A stretch of 64,000 nt of DNA, from IMG/VR virus record IMGVR_UViG_3300046170_000162, positions 117,946 through 181,945 of that record, one strand, 5' to 3'. This DNA is from a virus. Below the pieces are notes generated by a model. It did no database searches. It saw only the letters and a list, made by a program, of their open reading frames with translations, and was not told the DNA's origin. The stretch's first letter is position 1. Every line of letters begins with the position of its first letter. This document shows positions 18,084 through 29,187 of this stretch, piece by piece. Made by a program: the position numbers and the translations under genes.

Positions 18084-18311
18084 TTATGCAGCGTCTACGT
18101 TATCCACTTCTGGAGCAGGTTCCGCTTCATTCTCTGTACCGAGGCAGTATTCTAGAGTCTCAATAGCACCTTGTAATTTAAGTGCTTGCTGTTCATTGCC
18201 GCGAATCATCTTCGCCATTCTTTGATTGTCTTCAATAAGACGCTTGTAGCGATCTTTGAAATCACCAAGAAGTTTATCTTGGTCAATTACTTCAGGTTGG
18301 TCTGCAGGCAT
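18084..18311 (-). CDS. Small coiled-coil protein
   Basis: 75 residues, charged and helical (LLGDFKDRYKRLIEDNQRMA, QQALKLQGAIETLEYCLGTE), with an acidic Ala/Pro-rich tail. It shares a base with the upstream stop and is the last gene before the terminator. The pattern looks like a short coiled coil, possibly a chaperone or assembly factor for a neighbouring tail protein, but that is only inference from position. Confidence 0.75.
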   Translation of the reverse strand: MPADQPEVIDQDKLLGDFKDRYKRLIEDNQRMAKMIRGNEQQALKLQGAIETLEYCLGTENEAEPAPEVDNVDAA

Positions 18312-18532
18312 TAATTTTTCTCCAATAATGTTTTCAGTAAGGATTTGATTTCCGACATATCTGATTTTAACACATCTACGTCAGATTTCAAGTTATCGAG
18401 GGTTTCAGCACTCATTTTACGCTTCTTAGCAGCGTTCCCAGGAGGTGTGGGTTTCATATTTAGGACAGCGTTGGTATCGGAATCCCGAACTAAATCGGGA
18501 TGTCCTTTAACGGGAATGTAATCAGAGGTCAC
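18311..18532 (-). CDS. Small protein with conserved N-terminus and coiled-coil C-terminus
   Basis: 73 residues. The start MTSDYIPVKGHPDLVRDSDT is a motif I recognise from cyanophage small proteins; it is followed by a basic linker (NAAKKRKMS) and a heptad-rich end (LKSDVDVLKSDMSEIKSLLK). It overlaps the end of the DUF4815 gene (11 bases) and the next gene's start, so it is translationally coupled. Function unknown. Confidence 0.8.
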   Translation of the reverse strand: MTSDYIPVKGHPDLVRDSDTNAVLNMKPTPPGNAAKKRKMSAETLDNLKSDVDVLKSDMSEIKSLLKTLLEKN

Positions 18533-21500
18533 TTAATGCCATAACACGAAGGTTTTTGAGTTCAGGAACGTATGCTTGGTTCCTAGAGGTCATAATAATT
18601 TTGATCTGTGCAGAACTAAACTCGGTTCCTTCGAACGTATATTCGAGGTCACGATATAGAATGCCTTCTGTCTTAGCGACAGTTTTGTCTTCTTTACCGT
18701 TTCCGTTAAAATATGTATAACCGATCTCATCAAACGTTAATGATGTACCAACAGGCATTGTCCTGTACATCACGTGGATCTCGGTATCTGGGTGTCTCCA
18801 CGCTTCAAATGAAACTCTCAAGGAGTTGGCAGGTTGAAGCAGGTTCATAACCTTAGAAATATACACTGCTGAGTTTAGATCACCTGTTCTATCTTCAGCA
18901 TTAGAATTAGAAGCAGCAATCTGATTAATTCTATTAGATGTTGTAATGAGTGAACAACGATCACGGTCAACGATTGGTGACAAGTTTTTGTTAGTTGTAC
19001 TCATCAACAACTGGAAGTTGAGTGACTTAGAACCAGATAGTTTGGCATCTTCATTAACTTGTGAACAAACCATCTTGGGGAATCCAAGGTAGTTGTCTTC
19101 GTTAGCAATACAGTCGATATAAACACCATCATTAATGAATGATGCTTCGTTTGTATTGTTACCATCCAAGAGAGAAGTTGCAGATACAACGTTAATTCTA
19201 GGATCAACATCAGTCTCAGGATAAACAGTCATCTGAATTTGAGGATAGAACTGTTCAAACTGTATATTCTGTGTTGATGTAACTCTTGATCCACCATTTC
19301 TAATACCATTGCTAGAAACAGATGTAACTGCAATCTTGTAAGTATCAAGTGTGGGTGAACCAATCTGGGTATGAAGTTTGTTGATTTCTACTAATGGAAT
19401 ACCATCAAGGTTGTAACATTCAACAATCGTGCTGGCATTGTGAACCAGAGCAGCAGTTCCTGCTTGACCACGAGAACCAGAAGGTAGAGTTAGAATCTTA
19501 CCATCTGAAGAGATGCCATTGTATTGGACAATCTCAAAATGTTTCTGTCCAATTTCAGGATCACGAAGAATGATATATCCAGGGTTACTAGTAGAAACTG
19601 CAGAACCATTGATAAGTGGGTGGAATGCAGATGCATCAGCAACGTGTAACTGGAATGTACCAGACACACCGTCAGAGGCAGTGATACCGTTTGTATGGTA
19701 TGCAGAGTCAATAATTGTAGGAGCAACTTCTGAGATACATCCTTCAATCTTCACGTTGTTAGCAACGTCGTGCATACAGTGGTTAGCGTGATGAATAGTA
19801 ACCTCAGTTGCTTTGTTGAAGTATGAGATAGGAGCAGAAGCATAATCATTGATGTCATCACCACTTGATGCCACACCACCAGAACCAATCGTACCAGAAC
19901 CAGTTGTCTGAGAGGCGATTGTTTGAGTGATAGGATCAGCAGGAGCAAATGTACCCGTGACAGACTTAACTGTTAAGAGTCCTGAACCTGCGTTCCAAGC
20001 GGTAACCATACCAGATGCACCAGTACCATTAACGATTGGTTCGTTAACTGTGAATGTACCTGTTACACCAGTCAGAGTGATGTTAGCAATAGATCTAGAT
20101 GAAACCAATCTATAGATGTAATTTGCACCAGATGCAACACCTTCTCTAAATTCACCCTGAACATCATCAACAATAATATAAGAGTTAGATGAACCTGAGA
20201 TACCTTGAACAACTTCTCTAACGATCGCAGAAGGAACTGGGTTAGTATCAGTCTGAGTAATTTCAGCACCGATAGTAAAGTTAGCAACGTGATCAGAAAG
20301 AATAATCTTAAGTTGTGGTTTCAGTGTTTCAATAGGATTGTGACGCAATCTGCTAATACCACCATTACCAATAGCAAGTTGAGAGTTATTGAATACAGCA
20401 GTACCAGTTGAGTTTGCTGTAAACTCTGCCTTATGAAGGATAAACTTAAGATCCTCATACTGGTCAGCAGTCCAAGTAGAAGCGTTCTGTGATTTAAAGA
20501 GCACACCTGCATATGGTTGCTCAGAGATCGTTCTATCGTTTGTAATATCATCTTCACCCATTCTGGAAATCCAGAGTTTATATTCGTTGGAGTCAGAAAG
20601 AACAACCAAACAATATTCTCTATTCTCTGTCACATAGATTGGTGACGAGAATGTAAATCTAGTAGAAACTGTTCCGTTTTCAGATAGATTAATCTGTGAA
20701 GGAAGAAGTGTAACATCAGAGAATGCAAGAACTTTAGTGGTTGGATAACCATTTGCCATCTCTCTAACCTGTACAGATACTGGGATTCTCTCATCCTTAG
20801 TATTAAAGTACAAGTCAGCACCAGTTATAAATGCACCACCTTTAGACTCAACCAAGAAGGACTGAGCAAGAGGGTCGTACCAACCTGTGTCTCTTGTTGA
20901 TGTACTTGAACTGTTAACGGTTCTACCTTGAGTAACAGTATCTCTAACAACATCGGCGTTTCTAACAGCAAGAATAGTTGTCTGCTTAGTCTCGATGACA
21001 CCAGATGCAACGTAGTTAGCAGATGCAGCAGAGTCAACCTGACCAGGAACTCTAGAGTCAGTTGATGAAGTTGTAAGACGGATAACACGTGTACCTGTAG
21101 CAAATCTTGGGTTGGTGTCAACACCAGGATTAGGAATCCACATAATACCTTCAAGGTCACCGTTGGTGTTAGCAACAAGACGCTTAGTCTTAACAACAGC
21201 ACGAGCACCAGATGTTTGACCGACAAGGATCTCACCCTCTAGAGGGTTACCATAGTAAGCACCTGCAACTGTCTCCGACATAATTTTAGTGTCGATATTA
21301 AGGAGAGGTGTAGTTGATGCATAGGAACTAGGAAGTTCACTAGAATCAAATGGGTTTAGATCATCATCAAAACCAGTGTTAGGATCCATCAACTTGAGAT
21401 GACAATCAGATGACTGACCAACTACTGTCTCTCCAACAACGAAAGGTGTATTGTTTGTTCTTGTATCATCAATAGGATTCTTAATAACTTCAATCAATCG

Positions 21501-24500
21501 AGGCGTTGTGTAGAAATTAACATTAACGTTATCGATGAAAGCATAGAATCTGGTGTTTGGTTTCAGACGCTGGATCTTAAATGCAATATTTCTTGATCTA
21601 ATGAAAGGAATAACTGTACGCTCAATAACTCTATCACCAAGAGATTGGCGATCAATTCTAGGAACAACGTTAGTTCTAAGACCAGATCTAGATTGGTTAC
21701 TAACAGTATTTGTGGTGTTAGTGTTAATTCTTCTGATAAACGGCCAAGAACCTCTTCTCATAAACTGAGATGAAGAAGAACTGTTACTGGAAGACCAGTT
21801 AGTTCTCCAAGAGTTCCACTGTGTAGGAACAAAACCTGTGTTGGTGTCACCACCAAGTGCTTGAACCTGTGCAGTAAAGTCACCTTCAATGTTCACAACT
21901 CTATCTGGTTCTCTCTCTTCTGCTACCCAGTCGTCAGATGATGGGAATAGATCCAATCTACCGATGTAAGCAAACACGTTGAATGGGTTTACATTCTCAA
22001 CTCGTGATGCATAAGGTTGAACAATAAACTGAATTTCGTTATATGGGAGAGTCAGTGTACCAACACTATGGTTAGTAACAGCATTAGATGCAACTTCGTT
22101 ATACTCAAGAGCAACGTTTGTTGTATAATGAGACGCTCTCAAGATACCTTCAGAGAAGTCCAGAGCACAAGCAAAGTCTTCGTGTCTAGTTTGAGCAGAA
22201 TCGAATGATGTAAAGTTATCAACTAAGAATCCATTCTTGAATTTATCAAAACCATCAGCATCCTTAACAGAGAATGATGCAGTTTCCATCTCAAGAAGGT
22301 TTAGAGATGTGTAATACTCAAGGTTATCAACTCTCTTTTCAATTCTACCGATGTCACGCATTGTGAAACGTCGGTTGTTTTCTCTAGAAATTCTTACATC
22401 TGCAGGACTATAACCATATGGTTTATGGAAGAATGTTGCCATTAGCATTGCATTATCCATATCACCTGGAAGTTCTTGGTTCTCACCAGAAATACCTCTG
22501 GCAATCTTAAACTCTTGCTGGTCAGTTAGGAATAATTTGTCAACTCTACCAAGGTAGTAGTCATAGTCACAACGAAAATCTGACTCAGGTTTTGGAATAT
22601 CAATGACCGTAGCATTATTTGCAACACCACCAGAAGAGAATCCTCTATCTTTAAAGTCGAGTGATGCACAGTTTACATAGTATGGTGAACCTACAGTACC
22701 AGATCCTGAAAGAACAGGAGTAACGGCAGGTCTAAAGTCAAGAACATCTCTAAGTTCTCTTGTTTCACCGTCAAGAGTTACAGAAGGAATCCTACCATAG
22801 TCAATACCAACATAAGATTGAGCAGCAAAATAGTCACCCGTTGCTTCGTGAGTGAATCTATCAAACACAATCATCAACTTTCTAAGAGGTTTAGTTGATG
22901 ATGCATACCTAACAAGTTTAGAAATATCGTAGAAGTGACCTTTCTGGTTAGCATCAAGGAAGAAATCTGTAGTAATATTTCTAGAACCATTATCGATAGA
23001 TCCTTCTGCATCATTTGAAAGACCAGAGATAACTTCATCGTTAGCATCAAAACCACGAATAGTTTCACCTAACTGGAAGAATGTATCGTTTTCATATACA
23101 AAATGGCAGACGTATGAAACAGCGTTGAAGTTTACAACACGCCCTTTTGCTTTAGATGTCTGACCTTCAATAATAGTACCTTCTTTGAAGATGGTTGCAT
23201 CTTGCATTTGAAGGTTAGGAATTATAGCAGCATTATCGTCTGATGATTCATAGATGGCGTGAACGTTATAAACGTCAGTAGATCCAAGTGAAATCTCTTC
23301 GTCTTCAATACGAGTTCCAAACAATGAACCATATGTAAGACCATACTTAACAGCATCAGATGAGTTAGTGGTTCTCTCAACCTTCATAACTTCCATCTGA
23401 GTAGCATTCTTCAACTTCTTCTCTGCTTGGTTTTTAGAGATAGAAGCAATCAAACGACAAGATGTAACACCAGTTAAACCAGAAACAGTCAATGATGTTC
23501 TTGGAGTACCAGTTGTGTTAAATGCAAGATTTGATTCGATGTCAATCAGTGTACCTGGGGTAGGTGCAAGAGATACTAACTGATAGTGATCCTTATCATA
23601 TGCAAGGAACTGTTCATCAGCAGGTAAAGAAATCGTAAAGTCATTAGCACCAGTAACTGTGATGTCGTCAAAAGAACGTGCAACAATAGCAGATTCATCA
23701 CTAATATTATTGATCGATTCTTTTGGCATCTCGATCATAAGATCAGCAGTCTCTCTATCATAAATCTGAGGACGCAATCTAACTAAGAATCCATAATCCC
23801 CTGCTGGAATATTGTTACCAGAGTAGGTAGCAGTAGTAGCAGTTGTAATCTTATTATCGATATTACCTGAAACAGTGCTAATTCTATCAGCGAACAGAGC
23901 GTTTACTCCGTTCTGAGTAAAGATGTCATTTGGTCTGATGTCTAATGTGAAGTTAGATTGTGTACCAGTTAACGTACCAGTAGCACCCGCAGAACTTACA
24001 TTAAAGTTTGTACCAAGAATAACAACCTGAGCATCGTTGATGAGGTCTCCAGCAAATCTAATGTTGTTTGTATCTGGATCTCTACCGATCATTGAACGTG
24101 CATCGGTAACTTGGAATGAGAAATGGTCGTTTAGAGTACCGATTTCAATACCATCACGCTCAAGAATCTCCCCATTTCGGAATGAACCATAAACTTGGTA
24201 AACGTTGAATACTGAACCACCTGATACATCGCCTTCAACAAATGCTTTTGCCCTAGAAGTTCTACCTCTAATAACGTGTCCTTGAGTAAGTGTGACTGCA
24301 GCATCTGTTTTAAAGATTGTTAGAGGTTGTAAGTCAAAAATATATGCTTTAAAAACTGTTGCTGTAGAAGTTACATTAGTACCACTATGATATTCATATG
24401 CAGCAATACGACCAAGTGCAACAATCTGACCATTACTGGAAAGGTTATTACTTTGTGCTTGATCTCTAAACTCAATAACTTGATAGTTGGCAGTAATATT

Positions 24501-25733
24501 ATTACCGTTGATGATAGGGGACCCCTGTACATTATTCATCAACATATACTGACCCAACTCAAACGGGATGATTGAGTTCTGTAATGCAAGAGTTTCTCTT
24601 GGTTTGATCAAGTCAATGAAACTAGGAACCAGAGTTTCTGATTCGTAACCCTTAACGTATGCTTTACCAGGTCCAATCTCTACAGCATAGTGTGCAGTAG
24701 ATGCATTATTACCTTGAGGTGAAGTCTCTCCAGGAAGATATACACCACCATTAGAACCATCATTATAATGTTCTCTAACTCTTACATCAAAATCACGAAC
24801 AGTATAATCACCAGACTCGTCAAATGTTCTTCTAGCAAGTTCTTTTGCAAGTTCGTTATATGCAGATCTTTCTACAAAACTTTCAATCTGAGATTTATTA
24901 ATTCTTAAAAGTTCGATGAAGTTTTTATCAGTATCATCATCGATAACTTTTTTAACTAGACTGGTTCTGATCCTAAATCTGTGAGCACCAGGAGCAGAAT
25001 AGTTGGAAGTACCAGTAGCATTATCGTTTAGATTTGGATCATCTTCTGGAGTAACAATAGATTCGAAAATTTCTAGACCAATCCTATAAGAAGGATTGTT
25101 TGCATATTGATCAAGAATGATAGTCTGTTCAAGAACATCTACAAAGTGTCCTCTAATAAAGTAAACACCATTAGCAATACTAGCAGTAGAACCTACAGCA
25201 GTAGAGTTAGTAGGAAGCAACTGAGAGAAAGGAGTGCCGATCTCAATCAGAGAGTTACCATAAGTAATCTCAGAAGCACAAATCAACTGTTCGTTATCAA
25301 CAAACTCTCTTGTATCTGAATCTGAACCACCAGATGTTAGATACTTAACGTATAATGTAATATAACCACGCTCAGATGTAGTAGAAGAAATACTGAATAT
25401 AACTTTTGCTTTGATACCAGTGGTAAGACCTTCAATAATTTTACCAGTAATTTGTTGTCTATATTGTTCAACGTCTGCACCCAAGAATGATCCTTGGAGG
25501 ATAACTGCTTTAGCATCAAGGTCATAACCAATCTGACCAGGGATGACCATACTGCCATCCTTAAACATATGCGTACCAAACGACTCAACCTGATTTTGCA
25601 TCAGAGATTGAAGCGTCGTTAGTTCACGAGCTTGGATAGGGTACCCAGGGCGGAACAGCACTCGGTAAAAATTATTCGCCTTATCGAAATCATCGAAATA
25701 AGGAGCGATATTCAGATTGGTATTCTGAGGCAT
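18522..25733 (-). CDS. Large DUF4815-type virion structural protein
   Basis: 2403 residues. The N-terminus (NLNIAPYFDDFDKANNFYRV, LFRPGYPIQARELTTLQSLM) is the DUF4815 signature of cyanophage tail proteins. The rest is beta-rich with repeated blocks of the form GTFTVNEPIVNGTGASGMV and IIEGQTSKAKGRV spread along the chain, and a C-terminal domain containing FEAWRHPDTEIHVMYRTMP and an all-beta end (IKIIMTSRNQAYVPELKNLR). It follows gp8, which is where T4 carries genes 9-10, so a baseplate or fiber-connector role is likely. No frameshift despite its 7.2 kb. Confidence 0.88.
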   Translation of the reverse strand: MPQNTNLNIAPYFDDFDKANNFYRVLFRPGYPIQARELTTLQSLMQNQVESFGTHMFKDGSMVIPGQIGYDLDAKAVILQGSFLGADVEQYRQQITGKIIEGLTTGIKAKVIFSISSTTSERGYITLYVKYLTSGGSDSDTREFVDNEQLICASEITYGNSLIEIGTPFSQLLPTNSTAVGSTASIANGVYFIRGHFVDVLEQTIILDQYANNPSYRIGLEIFESIVTPEDDPNLNDNATGTSNYSAPGAHRFRIRTSLVKKVIDDDTDKNFIELLRINKSQIESFVERSAYNELAKELARRTFDESGDYTVRDFDVRVREHYNDGSNGGVYLPGETSPQGNNASTAHYAVEIGPGKAYVKGYESETLVPSFIDLIKPRETLALQNSIIPFELGQYMLMNNVQGSPIINGNNITANYQVIEFRDQAQSNNLSSNGQIVALGRIAAYEYHSGTNVTSTATVFKAYIFDLQPLTIFKTDAAVTLTQGHVIRGRTSRAKAFVEGDVSGGSVFNVYQVYGSFRNGEILERDGIEIGTLNDHFSFQVTDARSMIGRDPDTNNIRFAGDLINDAQVVILGTNFNVSSAGATGTLTGTQSNFTLDIRPNDIFTQNGVNALFADRISTVSGNIDNKITTATTATYSGNNIPAGDYGFLVRLRPQIYDRETADLMIEMPKESINNISDESAIVARSFDDITVTGANDFTISLPADEQFLAYDKDHYQLVSLAPTPGTLIDIESNLAFNTTGTPRTSLTVSGLTGVTSCRLIASISKNQAEKKLKNATQMEVMKVERTTNSSDAVKYGLTYGSLFGTRIEDEEISLGSTDVYNVHAIYESSDDNAAIIPNLQMQDATIFKEGTIIEGQTSKAKGRVVNFNAVSYVCHFVYENDTFFQLGETIRGFDANDEVISGLSNDAEGSIDNGSRNITTDFFLDANQKGHFYDISKLVRYASSTKPLRKLMIVFDRFTHEATGDYFAAQSYVGIDYGRIPSVTLDGETRELRDVLDFRPAVTPVLSGSGTVGSPYYVNCASLDFKDRGFSSGGVANNATVIDIPKPESDFRCDYDYYLGRVDKLFLTDQQEFKIARGISGENQELPGDMDNAMLMATFFHKPYGYSPADVRISRENNRRFTMRDIGRIEKRVDNLEYYTSLNLLEMETASFSVKDADGFDKFKNGFLVDNFTSFDSAQTRHEDFACALDFSEGILRASHYTTNVALEYNEVASNAVTNHSVGTLTLPYNEIQFIVQPYASRVENVNPFNVFAYIGRLDLFPSSDDWVAEEREPDRVVNIEGDFTAQVQALGGDTNTGFVPTQWNSWRTNWSSSNSSSSSQFMRRGSWPFIRRINTNTTNTVSNQSRSGLRTNVVPRIDRQSLGDRVIERTVIPFIRSRNIAFKIQRLKPNTRFYAFIDNVNVNFYTTPRLIEVIKNPIDDTRTNNTPFVVGETVVGQSSDCHLKLMDPNTGFDDDLNPFDSSELPSSYASTTPLLNIDTKIMSETVAGAYYGNPLEGEILVGQTSGARAVVKTKRLVANTNGDLEGIMWIPNPGVDTNPRFATGTRVIRLTTSSTDSRVPGQVDSAASANYVASGVIETKQTTILAVRNADVVRDTVTQGRTVNSSSTSTRDTGWYDPLAQSFLVESKGGAFITGADLYFNTKDERIPVSVQVREMANGYPTTKVLAFSDVTLLPSQINLSENGTVSTRFTFSSPIYVTENREYCLVVLSDSNEYKLWISRMGEDDITNDRTISEQPYAGVLFKSQNASTWTADQYEDLKFILHKAEFTANSTGTAVFNNSQLAIGNGGISRLRHNPIETLKPQLKIILSDHVANFTIGAEITQTDTNPVPSAIVREVVQGISGSSNSYIIVDDVQGEFREGVASGANYIYRLVSSRSIANITLTGVTGTFTVNEPIVNGTGASGMVTAWNAGSGLLTVKSVTGTFAPADPITQTIASQTTGSGTIGSGGVASSGDDINDYASAPISYFNKATEVTIHHANHCMHDVANNVKIEGCISEVAPTIIDSAYHTNGITASDGVSGTFQLHVADASAFHPLINGSAVSTSNPGYIILRDPEIGQKHFEIVQYNGISSDGKILTLPSGSRGQAGTAALVHNASTIVECYNLDGIPLVEINKLHTQIGSPTLDTYKIAVTSVSSNGIRNGGSRVTSTQNIQFEQFYPQIQMTVYPETDVDPRINVVSATSLLDGNNTNEASFINDGVYIDCIANEDNYLGFPKMVCSQVNEDAKLSGSKSLNFQLLMSTTNKNLSPIVDRDRCSLITTSNRINQIAASNSNAEDRTGDLNSAVYISKVMNLLQPANSLRVSFEAWRHPDTEIHVMYRTMPVGTSLTFDEIGYTYFNGNGKEDKTVAKTEGILYRDLEYTFEGTEFSSAQIKIIMTSRNQAYVPELKNLRVMALSDL

Positions 25734-25737
25734 TGGT

Positions 25738-27274
25738 TTAGAACTCTACTACGATCTTAATGTCTTCAATTTGGTCGCCAGCACGGGAGATTGCTCTCCT
25801 ATTGTCTATGTAGATGACTTTTCCAGAGTCCTTTTTCACCTCGGATTTGGCGTAACCAGAAGTGAAAGACATACCTAAGTCATACTCAGTGTTATTAATA
25901 ACACGAGTTGCTTCACCAGGTACGATAGGGGAAGTTAATATCAGGGTCGGCAGAAGTACCAGAACCTGAACCAACAACGGTGTTACCACCATCAAAGACT
26001 GTTTTATTACCAGAGATTTCAGGGAAGATACCGTCAACTCTGTTTTGGTAATACTTAAGAACTTTTGTTGTTGAGTTCCAAGATACAACTCGACCTCTAG
26101 CAGTCACTTGTTGACCACCAACAGTACGAGTTTGAGTAATAATTTCGTCAGTATTAAATGAACCTGTGAAATCTGGCGCGAAAATCACAGCGTTAGTAGC
26201 AGACAAAGTAATAGCGTCTGCCAATTCTTCAGTACCATACTTCAGAGGATTCAGAACCAAACCGATACGTCTGTAATCGTTATCAGTTGGGAAATCTCCA
26301 GAACCTTCATCGTATGTGAACTTAGTGTTGATCATAGTACGGAACCCACCCAATTCAATTTGGGGACCTGAACCGTGTCCACCTTTCGGAGGAATGATAA
26401 CGTCGATAGCACCACCAGATCCAGTACCAGCACCGATACCGTTAATCTCATCAATGATGACTTTACCAAAGGAATAGTTGGCACCACCAGAAGTTACAGT
26501 AGCAGAGACGATACGACCACCGTCAACCACAACAGATATTCTTCCACCAGTTCCATCACCTTTGATTGGGATGTTCTCGTATGTACCGTTGTTATATCCA
26601 GAACCTGCAGATTGGATAACAACAGTGTCAATCTCACCACCAACAGCGTCAGACACAACAGCAGTATCAATCAACACAGGCATATAATCACCTGAGAAGA
26701 ATTTCAGTACCTGACCCACAGGGATCGTGTACATATACTTCCAACGATAACCGTCAGCAGTTGTGATAATAGATGTAGATGTACCTGTCGGTTCAACCGT
26801 TGATGGTTTACCGTTAGGATCACTTGGTGATGTTCCATTGTAAATGCACTTATACGTTTGATAAGATGAGTTAACAACGTAGAAGTCAGCATCATACAGT
26901 TTGGTAGCACCAGACGATGCAGTCTTACTGGATGAATAATCGTGACGATACATATCGTACACATAACCCAAACCACCAGTGGTTTGCTCGGGTGGGATCC
27001 AGTCAATACGACGAATAACCTGAACAGCGTCGTTCGCAAGAACACGCTTCATCGAGATCATATCATCGAATGAATCAGAAAACTCTTGGAAAGAGTCAAC
27101 GGGGGTCGGAGGGTTATTCTCGTTATCCCATTCCTGAGGACGCCCAATGTACACATACAGACGATCTCTGTTTGCACCAGCAGCTATGTCACTCTGGTTC
27201 TTGTCAGGACCTTCCAGTGATTTGATGAATTTTTCCGCAGTAAAAATTCTAAATTGGTCAGTGAGTAGTGCCAT
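25738..27274 (-). CDS. 8: Baseplate wedge protein gp8, one apparent frameshift and an insertion
   Basis: The N-terminal part (MALLTDQFRIFTAEKF, LYVYIGRPQEWDNENNPP, VIRRIDW, DGYRWKYMYTIPVGQ) matches gp8. The first frame ends early at 25913 after INFP, and the next frame continues IVPGEATRV to the typical gp8 end (SGKVIYIDNRRAISRAGDQI, EDIKIVVEF). Dropping one G of GGGG 25928-25931 (plus strand) restores it, giving about 511 residues. T4 gp8 is 334. The difference comes mostly from an inserted Gly-rich module at about residues 210-330 that also occurs in the giant protein, plus a later beta module. Acts in the baseplate wedge with gp6. Confidence 0.9.
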
Positions 27275-27296
27275 TGGACAGTTTCTACCTTCTCTT

Positions 27297-27304
27297 TATT
27301 TATA
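27297..27304 (-). promoter_or_regulatory. Late promoter (TATAAATA) of gp8
   Basis: A perfect TATAAATA on the minus strand, 23 bases before the gp8 ATG at 27274, in the short gap after the upstream gene. Confidence 0.78.
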
Positions 27305-27308
27305 GGGG

Positions 27309-29183
27309 TTAGTCTGGTTCGTTTCTAATGTATGAAAGATATTCAATTTTCAAGGGTGTACCAACTACTCCTGTCGAACCGCCAGTGAGAGTTTCGTTAG
27401 CATTCCAAAGATAGTTTCCAGCGTTTGCAACAACTGTTTTAACTACCAAAGTTTTGGATGCATTATCCCAAGATTTCACAGTCGCAGTAATACCTGTGAT
27501 GGATCCCGTAACAGTTTCATCAACTGTAAAGTTACCATTAACAGGGTCAGTGCTACGCATTTTAAATTGCACCTCAGCAGGGTGCAAATCACCATCTCCT
27601 AGTTCTCCAGCAATGGAAACTGTAGGAGATAATGGAGGACTGGAACCATCAGTCATTTGGTCTCCAATCGCAAACAGAGTAGTATTGGTACCACCAACGG
27701 TTTCCTCAATACCATAAAGTGATGATGCAATACCACCATCAAGACTTATCTCTCCTTGGAAGTCAGTGTTTGTATTGATCAAATCGGGAATACCATCCCC
27801 GAGACCACCAACTTCATCATCATCTTCGAATGCTTTATCTTGAATGTAACTAATAGGAACAGTCAAGGTAATGATTCTAGAATCTGCAAGGTCAATCAGA
27901 ACGTGAGGTTCAACACCAGTGGAAGTTGCTGAAGCAACACCACCACTGAAGTCAATCACCTGTGATTTAACTTGAGAAGATCCACCATCAATGAAAGCAA
28001 GTTCATCAACCTCGAAGACGAGGTAGAGCGCTCTCTCAGATGGGACCCAATCATATACTCTCGCAATCTTATTACTGGAACTTTCTGTTGTTCTAGTAAC
28101 CCTGTCTCCCACGTTAAAGGTATATCCTGAGACACCGTTAGAATCATTTGCTAATGAATCTATCAGAACCTTTTGATCGTATCGGAAGTTAAGAGCACGG
28201 TCGCAACCAGTGAATGAGGTAAGTGTTTTACCTGTATATCTAATAACCTCTCTACCGATAAGAATCTTACCTGAACCAGGATAAGGAGTAGTCGTCTGTA
28301 CATAGATTGTTTGATCGTTCTCATCTACATCTGCAAGTAGACCAGATATGTTATATAGATTTGAATTATAAGATTGACGGTTACGTGCCTGTTTAGTAAG
28401 GTCGGTATTCCTCGTGAATAACACTTGAGGAGCAGATGAATAACCGCCTCCAGGATTAACAACATCAATAGTTGTAATAGAACCTAAATTGATATTTGCT
28501 TTTGCAGTACCACCAGATCCACCACCTCCATTAAGCAAGATCGTAGGTGCAGTTTCATAGAACTCACCGACGTTAGAAACATCGACAGATTTGATAACAC
28601 CAAATTCATCGACTTCTGCAACACCAGTTGCACCTTGACCCCCGCCACCAGAGACAACTAAATTGATGTCTCCCAACTCATAGTTTGCACCAGGAACTTC
28701 TAGTGACAAACCAGTAACAAGACCAACAACGGGACGGAGTTCAGCACCTGATCCACCACCACCTTTTACTTCGGCAGTTGTGGGAGATGAGAAATACTCG
28801 TCACCGTTAGACAAAACTTGTATGTATTGAATAGATCCAGCAGGAGCAATGATAGTACCATCAGGTGCAACTTCATCCTGCTCATACAGGATTGCCTTTG
28901 CTACTGCACCGTTACCTACACCAGTTGTTTCTAATTCAATTCTAAATGGATCGTACCCTTCACCAGGATCCAAAACTCTTACTGAAGCAATCTGACCATT
29001 TGAAACTACTGGTTGTAAGACTGCATCTCTAATTGGGGTACCACAGTTACCGATTTTAAGTTGAGGAGGATCGGAAGAATTATATCCAGTTCCACCATCC
29101 ACCACATAAACCTCTCTAACCCCAAATATGGAGTTAAAGATAGGTTCAATAATAGCGCCGCTTCCTGGTACTGTTCTTGGCAT
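27309..29183 (-). CDS. GxGY-repeat virion structural protein
   Basis: 624 residues. The first half has at least five copies of a roughly 35-50-residue unit centred on GGTGY/GEGY/GGGY followed by a Gly/Ala-rich turn (VVDGGTGYNSSDPPQLKI, DPGEGYDPFRIELE, NPGGGYSSAPQVLF). This suggests a beta-solenoid or repeated beta-sandwich. Later it carries a module (NGNFTVDETVTGSITGITAT, VKSWDNASKTLVV) shared with gp14 and gp8. It lies between a cupredoxin-containing fiber and gp8, so a tail or baseplate component is likely. No T4 counterpart recognised. Confidence 0.82.
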   Translation of the reverse strand: MPRTVPGSGAIIEPIFNSIFGVREVYVVDGGTGYNSSDPPQLKIGNCGTPIRDAVLQPVVSNGQIASVRVLDPGEGYDPFRIELETTGVGNGAVAKAILYEQDEVAPDGTIIAPAGSIQYIQVLSNGDEYFSSPTTAEVKGGGGSGAELRPVVGLVTGLSLEVPGANYELGDINLVVSGGGGQGATGVAEVDEFGVIKSVDVSNVGEFYETAPTILLNGGGGSGGTAKANINLGSITTIDVVNPGGGYSSAPQVLFTRNTDLTKQARNRQSYNSNLYNISGLLADVDENDQTIYVQTTTPYPGSGKILIGREVIRYTGKTLTSFTGCDRALNFRYDQKVLIDSLANDSNGVSGYTFNVGDRVTRTTESSSNKIARVYDWVPSERALYLVFEVDELAFIDGGSSQVKSQVIDFSGGVASATSTGVEPHVLIDLADSRIITLTVPISYIQDKAFEDDDEVGGLGDGIPDLINTNTDFQGEISLDGGIASSLYGIEETVGGTNTTLFAIGDQMTDGSSPPLSPTVSIAGELGDGDLHPAEVQFKMRSTDPVNGNFTVDETVTGSITGITATVKSWDNASKTLVVKTVVANAGNYLWNANETLTGGSTGVVGTPLKIEYLSYIRNEPD

Positions 29184-29187
29184 TTAC

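Noticed and set aside
25738-26088. Separate 116-residue protein starting MYLGTQQQKFL
   Set aside because: Only its last part (IVPGEATRV onwards) is protein-like, and it is the gp8 C-terminus in the other frame.
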